Assembly: GCF_012912005.1 (NCBI RefSeq)
Contig: NZ_JABBEA010000009.1
Location: 62,001-126,000 of the forward strand
Source of the DNA: Paenibacillus sp. SZ31
GTDB taxonomy: Bacteria > Bacillota > Bacilli > Paenibacillales > Paenibacillaceae
Direction: 5' to 3'
DNA length: 64,000 nucleotides
Shown here: positions 61,234 through 64,000 of the stretch, piece after piece
Layout: each line of letters begins with the position of its first letter
Numbering within the stretch: position 1 is the stretch's first letter
Notes under the pieces: model-generated
The model's database searches: none
Told to the model about the DNA's origin: nothing
Seen by the model: only the letters and a program-made list of their open reading frames with translations
Made by a program: the position numbers and the translations under genes

Positions 61234-62043
61234 TTACATCAAAATAATAAAGAAGACAGCTGCCAAGACGAAGCGATATACAGCGAAGACGGTCAGGCTC
61301 AATTTTTTCAAAATGGACAAGAACGTCTTGATCGCCAGCATGGCGACGATGAACGCAGCGATGAATCCAATCGCGAAGATCGGGAAATCACTGCCGTTCA
61401 GGTGATCGATACTCTTGTACAGGTCATATCCAGTAGCACCAATCATAATCGGCACAGACACGAGGAATGTGAACTCGGCGGCGGCTACACGGCTTACCCC
61501 TGCAAAGAGACCACCTGAGATCGTTGACCCGGAACGGGAGAAGCCTGGCCACAACGCCAAGATCTGAAATAGTCCTACCACGAATGCCTGTTTGTAGGAA
61601 ATATCATCGACATCATGGGTAGTAATCCGTGCACTCTTGCGACTCCAGCGTTCGGCTACAATCATCAATATACCACCAATTACGAGGCTGTACAGCACTG
61701 TCTCCGGACCAAATAAATGTGCTTTGATCCAGTCGCGGAATACAAGTCCGATGACTACGGCAGGAACCATCGCCAGGAAGATATGTCCCAGATTGAGGCG
61801 GCGGGAATACGACCTTGTCCCACCGGTGAAGCGGAACATATCAATGAATTTGTTCCAGTACAGTACTACAACAGCAAGTACAGCTCCGAGTTGAACAACC
61901 ACCTCAAACGTTTTGACTGACTCGTTGTCCTCCGATAAACCCAGCAAGTGGGCAGTCAGAATCATGTGTCCAGTAGAGGACACGGGCAAAAACTCAGTCA
62001 AACCTTCGATGATGCCCATAATAATGGATGATATAATGTCCAA
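61234..62043 (-). CDS. uppP: Undecaprenyl-diphosphatase
   Basis: This 269-residue membrane protein has the BacA/UppP signature LTEFLPVSSTGHM (15-27) and the second motif GFSRSGST, with eight or so membrane helices. It converts undecaprenyl diphosphate to the monophosphate carrier, and extra copies raise bacitracin resistance. The start is TTG 62043, seven bases after AAGGAGG. The frame continues upstream but without ribosome site or family similarity. It is divergent from a TetR gene. Confidence 0.94.
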   Translation of the reverse strand: MDIISSIIMGIIEGLTEFLPVSSTGHMILTAHLLGLSEDNESVKTFEVVVQLGAVLAVVVLYWNKFIDMFRFTGGTRSYSRRLNLGHIFLAMVPAVVIGLVFRDWIKAHLFGPETVLYSLVIGGILMIVAERWSRKSARITTHDVDDISYKQAFVVGLFQILALWPGFSRSGSTISGGLFAGVSRVAAAEFTFLVSVPIMIGATGYDLYKSIDHLNGSDFPIFAIGFIAAFIVAMLAIKTFLSILKKLSLTVFAVYRFVLAAVFFIILM

Positions 62044-62186
62044 TTCTCTTCCTCCTTGAAATGCAGGTGACAGCACAGGCTGTCCTGCTTGACCATGCCT
62101 GTTCATCTGAACAAGACTATCACCTATTATGATCACAAATGCACTCAACTTCAACTTATGCTTGTAACCATTTGTTTAAAACTATA

Positions 62187-62244
62187 TTGACAAAAACCTA
62201 GTTATCCCATAGGATATTAATTAACTGACTGACTGATCAATCGG
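62187..62244 (+). promoter_or_regulatory. Promoter and operator of the TetR gene
   Basis: TTGACA (62187-62192), a 17-bp spacer and TAGGAT (62210-62215) make a good promoter. An imperfect inverted repeat CTGACTGA/TCAATCGG (62229-62244, six of eight pairs, centre TGATCA) lies just downstream, as expected for autorepression by a TetR protein. Confidence 0.6.
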
Positions 62245-62257
62245 GAGGGTTACATGA

Positions 62258-62890
62258 ATGACCAAAATTAACAGTTTGGAACCCGGTGAAGAACGCCGGG
62301 ACCAGATAATTCGCATAGCGATGGAGCGGTTTGCGACTCAAGGCTACCATCAGACGAAAATTTCCGATATCGTCCGTGAAGCTGGTGTTGCGCAAGGAAC
62401 GTTCTACTGGCACTTCAAGAGTAAAGAAGCCATTGCTTCGGAGATTGTATTAACGGGCAAGGAGAAGTTGCTTGAGGCAATTGGGCAAGGTTACCGCAAG
62501 GATGCCGGATCAATAGAGGATATGGTGAAAGCATCGGAAAGGCTGTTCACCGACATGTTTTCCTTTGCTGCAAAGAATCGTTATTTTATGGAGTTGCTGC
62601 TCAAAGGCATCGTGACCGAAGAATCCGTACAACGTCTGGTCGAGGAGACACGTAATGGCGTCGAGACAGCGTTCCGTCACAATATGGAACGTGCCATCGA
62701 ACTCGGCATGTTGCCTCAGGACATGGATGTGCCGCTTCGGGCTGCATTGTTGGTTAGCATGATTGAGGGTATGATATCGCGCTGGTTGTTCGGCTCTGAT
62801 GAGTTGCACAGCAAGTTCTCAGCCATGACAGCTTCATCGCTGGCAGCTGAAGCAGCAAGTTTTGAGTTTTACGGACTCCTGGGCACATAA
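62258..62890 (+). CDS. TetR/AcrR-family transcriptional regulator
   Basis: This 210-residue protein has the N-terminal TetR helix-turn-helix (RIAMERFATQGYHQTKISDI, then VREAGVAQGTFYWHFKSKE). A helical ligand-binding domain and a C-terminal SMIEGMISRWLFG follow, similar to Bacillus YfiR-type and FadR-like repressors. GGGAGGG lies ahead of ATG 62258. It may regulate its own gene, the divergent uppP or the following amino-acid importer. The ligand is unknown. Confidence 0.92.
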   Translation: MTKINSLEPGEERRDQIIRIAMERFATQGYHQTKISDIVREAGVAQGTFYWHFKSKEAIASEIVLTGKEKLLEAIGQGYRKDAGSIEDMVKASERLFTDMFSFAAKNRYFMELLLKGIVTEESVQRLVEETRNGVETAFRHNMERAIELGMLPQDMDVPLRAALLVSMIEGMISRWLFGSDELHSKFSAMTASSLAAEAASFEFYGLLGT

Positions 62891-63006
62891 GATTCACATG
62901 ATTAAGCAAGTAACAGGGAATAATGGGTACAACTGCGGTTTAATGACAACGAAGTAACCCAATGTACATCAAGAGATGAATATACGAATGAGAGGAAGTT
63001 AATGTA

Positions 63007-63858
63007 ATGAACAACACATATGGATCGAAAACTCGTAAAGGCTGGTCTTTGACAGCGATTCTGCTGATGACCGTGCTGGTACTTAGCGCTTGTGGAAGTA
63101 AAGCAACAGACAATGGAGGCACGAACGGTGCACAGGCAAGCAATGAACTGGAGCAGATCAAGTCTGCTGGCGTTATCAAAGTGGGCATGATGGGCACATA
63201 CGCACCATACAACTTCCTGAACGATAAGAAAGAAATGGATGGCTACGATGCTGATATCGCACGTGAGGTTGCGAAGCGTCTGGGTGTAGAGGTTGAATTT
63301 GTATCCCAGGAGTTCTCCGGTCTGACACCAAGTCTGCAAGCCAAAAAGCTGGATGCCATCATCAGCCAGATGACCATTACCGATGATCGTAAGAAAGTAC
63401 TGGATTTCAGTGATCCGTATATTACGAACCAAGTTAAAATCATTGTCAAAGAAGACAATAACGATATTACCAAGCTGGAAGATTTCAAAGGTAAAACGAT
63501 TGGCGTAGGTCTGGGTACGAATGATGAATCATACTTGCGTAATGAAGTGTTGCCGAAAGTGGGCGACTTCACGATTAAAACCTATGACGATGTCATCTCT
63601 TCACTTAAAGACCTGAATGCTGGGCGGATTGATGCAACAATCAACAACATGTACGCACTGAAACCGATTGTGGATGCCAACGGATTAAATATCAAAGCTG
63701 TAGGTGAAGCGATTAAAAGTGACCAAGCAGGAATTGCTGTACGCAAAGACAACCCGGAACTCGTAGATGCACTGAATGATGCTCTCAAAGGCATGAAAGA
63801 TGATGGCACGTACGATACCATTTTCAAAAAATGGTTTGGTGAAGAGCCTGCGCAATAA
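63007..63858 (+). CDS. Amino-acid ABC transporter substrate-binding lipoprotein (family 3)
   Basis: This 283-residue protein has a lipobox LSAC (C29). The mature part is a family-3 solute receptor: VIKVGMMGTYAPYNF, then MDGYDADIAREVAKRLGVEV and SGLTPSLQAKKLDAIISQMT, typical of glutamine, cystine or arginine receptors. It delivers a polar amino acid to the permease that begins at 63891. AGAGGAAG precedes ATG 63007. The exact amino acid cannot be told. Confidence 0.94.
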   Translation: MNNTYGSKTRKGWSLTAILLMTVLVLSACGSKATDNGGTNGAQASNELEQIKSAGVIKVGMMGTYAPYNFLNDKKEMDGYDADIAREVAKRLGVEVEFVSQEFSGLTPSLQAKKLDAIISQMTITDDRKKVLDFSDPYITNQVKIIVKEDNNDITKLEDFKGKTIGVGLGTNDESYLRNEVLPKVGDFTIKTYDDVISSLKDLNAGRIDATINNMYALKPIVDANGLNIKAVGEAIKSDQAGIAVRKDNPELVDALNDALKGMKDDGTYDTIFKKWFGEEPAQ

Positions 63859-63890
63859 TGAACCTGCAAGGCGAAGGGAAGATTTGACCC

Positions 63891-64000
63891 ATGGAACTGG
63901 TATTTGAGAATATCCCCTTCTTTCTGAAGGGGGCTTATTATACGCTGTATGTAACTGTGATCTCCATGTTTTTTGCCTTTATCATCGGCGTGCTCGTTGC
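63891..64000 (+). CDS. Amino-acid ABC transporter permease (N-terminal fragment, cut by window end)
   Basis: The frame opens MELVFENIPFFLKGAYYTLY and continues into the first membrane helix (ISMFFAFIIGVLV) to the window edge. The LKGAYYTL segment before TM1 is typical of GlnP/HisM-type permeases. It lies 32 bp after the solute receptor. GAAGGGA is 12 bases before ATG 63891. Confidence 0.88.
   Translation, partial: MELVFENIPFFLKGAYYTLYVTVISMFFAFIIGVLV

Noticed and set aside
62217-62232. TGAC-TGAC short tandem repeat as a satellite
   Set aside because: There are only two or three units, and it is better explained as part of an imperfect operator palindrome.
1-64000. CRISPR array, transposase, phage or plasmid functions
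   Set aside because: No regularly spaced repeats, DDE or tyrosine/serine recombinase motifs or phage structural genes were found on either strand.

Overview
The window looks like chromosome of a low-to-moderate-GC, spore-forming Firmicute, most likely Paenibacillus. The basis is strong Shine-Dalgarno sites throughout, a Spo0E-type phosphatase, a YesM/YesN two-component pair beside an LplABC-type sugar importer, several secreted 'stalk' (copper amine oxidase N-terminal-like) proteins, UppP, BdbC and a DUF420 protein. No rRNA, tRNA, CRISPR array, transposase or integrase gene was seen. About 60 genes are supported; the first and last run off the window.

Layout: (1) 1-4427: an ABC exporter of the FtsX/MacB type with its own sensor kinase and response regulator. 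(2) 4660-8577: a single AT-rich gene for a 1305-residue protein that joins a reverse transcriptase to a C-terminal nitrilase-like domain. This is the UG1 architecture of defence-associated reverse transcriptases (DRT type 1), and it is the most notable item here. (3) 8774-15032: two AraC-regulated sugar or polyol modules (TIM-barrel isomerase, Gfo/Idh/MocA dehydrogenases, aldo/keto reductase). (4) 15139-21499: small regulators (Rrf2, ArsR, MarR), each next to a likely target (MFS exporter, FAD monooxygenase), with visible operator-like palindromes, then a Spo0E-like protein. (5) 21544-28796: LplB/LplC-type permeases, YesM/YesN and a lipoprotein solute receptor. (6) 28920-38911: poorly characterised genes, including a DUF7662-like small protein, a 571-residue unknown, a degenerate formylglycine-enzyme-like protein, three secreted stalk proteins and a kinase-fold protein.

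(7) 39101-42663: BdbC, a YtkA-like lipoprotein, a hydrolase/MerR operon with a textbook MerR promoter, and a beta-lactamase-family remnant. (8) 42792-46129: an aspartoacylase-like amidohydrolase and a three-gene ABC-2 exporter. (9) 46436-55487: DegV, two more two-component systems (one with an ABC-2 exporter, one with pssA and a DedA gene), and pdxK. (10) 55768-64000: a CPA2 antiporter behind a leader terminator, a DUF420 protein, gpmA, an aldo/keto reductase, a thioredoxin, uppP, a TetR regulator and the start of an amino-acid ABC importer.

The overall theme is envelope sensing and export: three sensor/regulator pairs, three exporters or export-like ABC systems, uppP, pssA and DedA. One intact antiphage-type gene sits among them. 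Functions are read from motifs and gene context only; no database search was possible.
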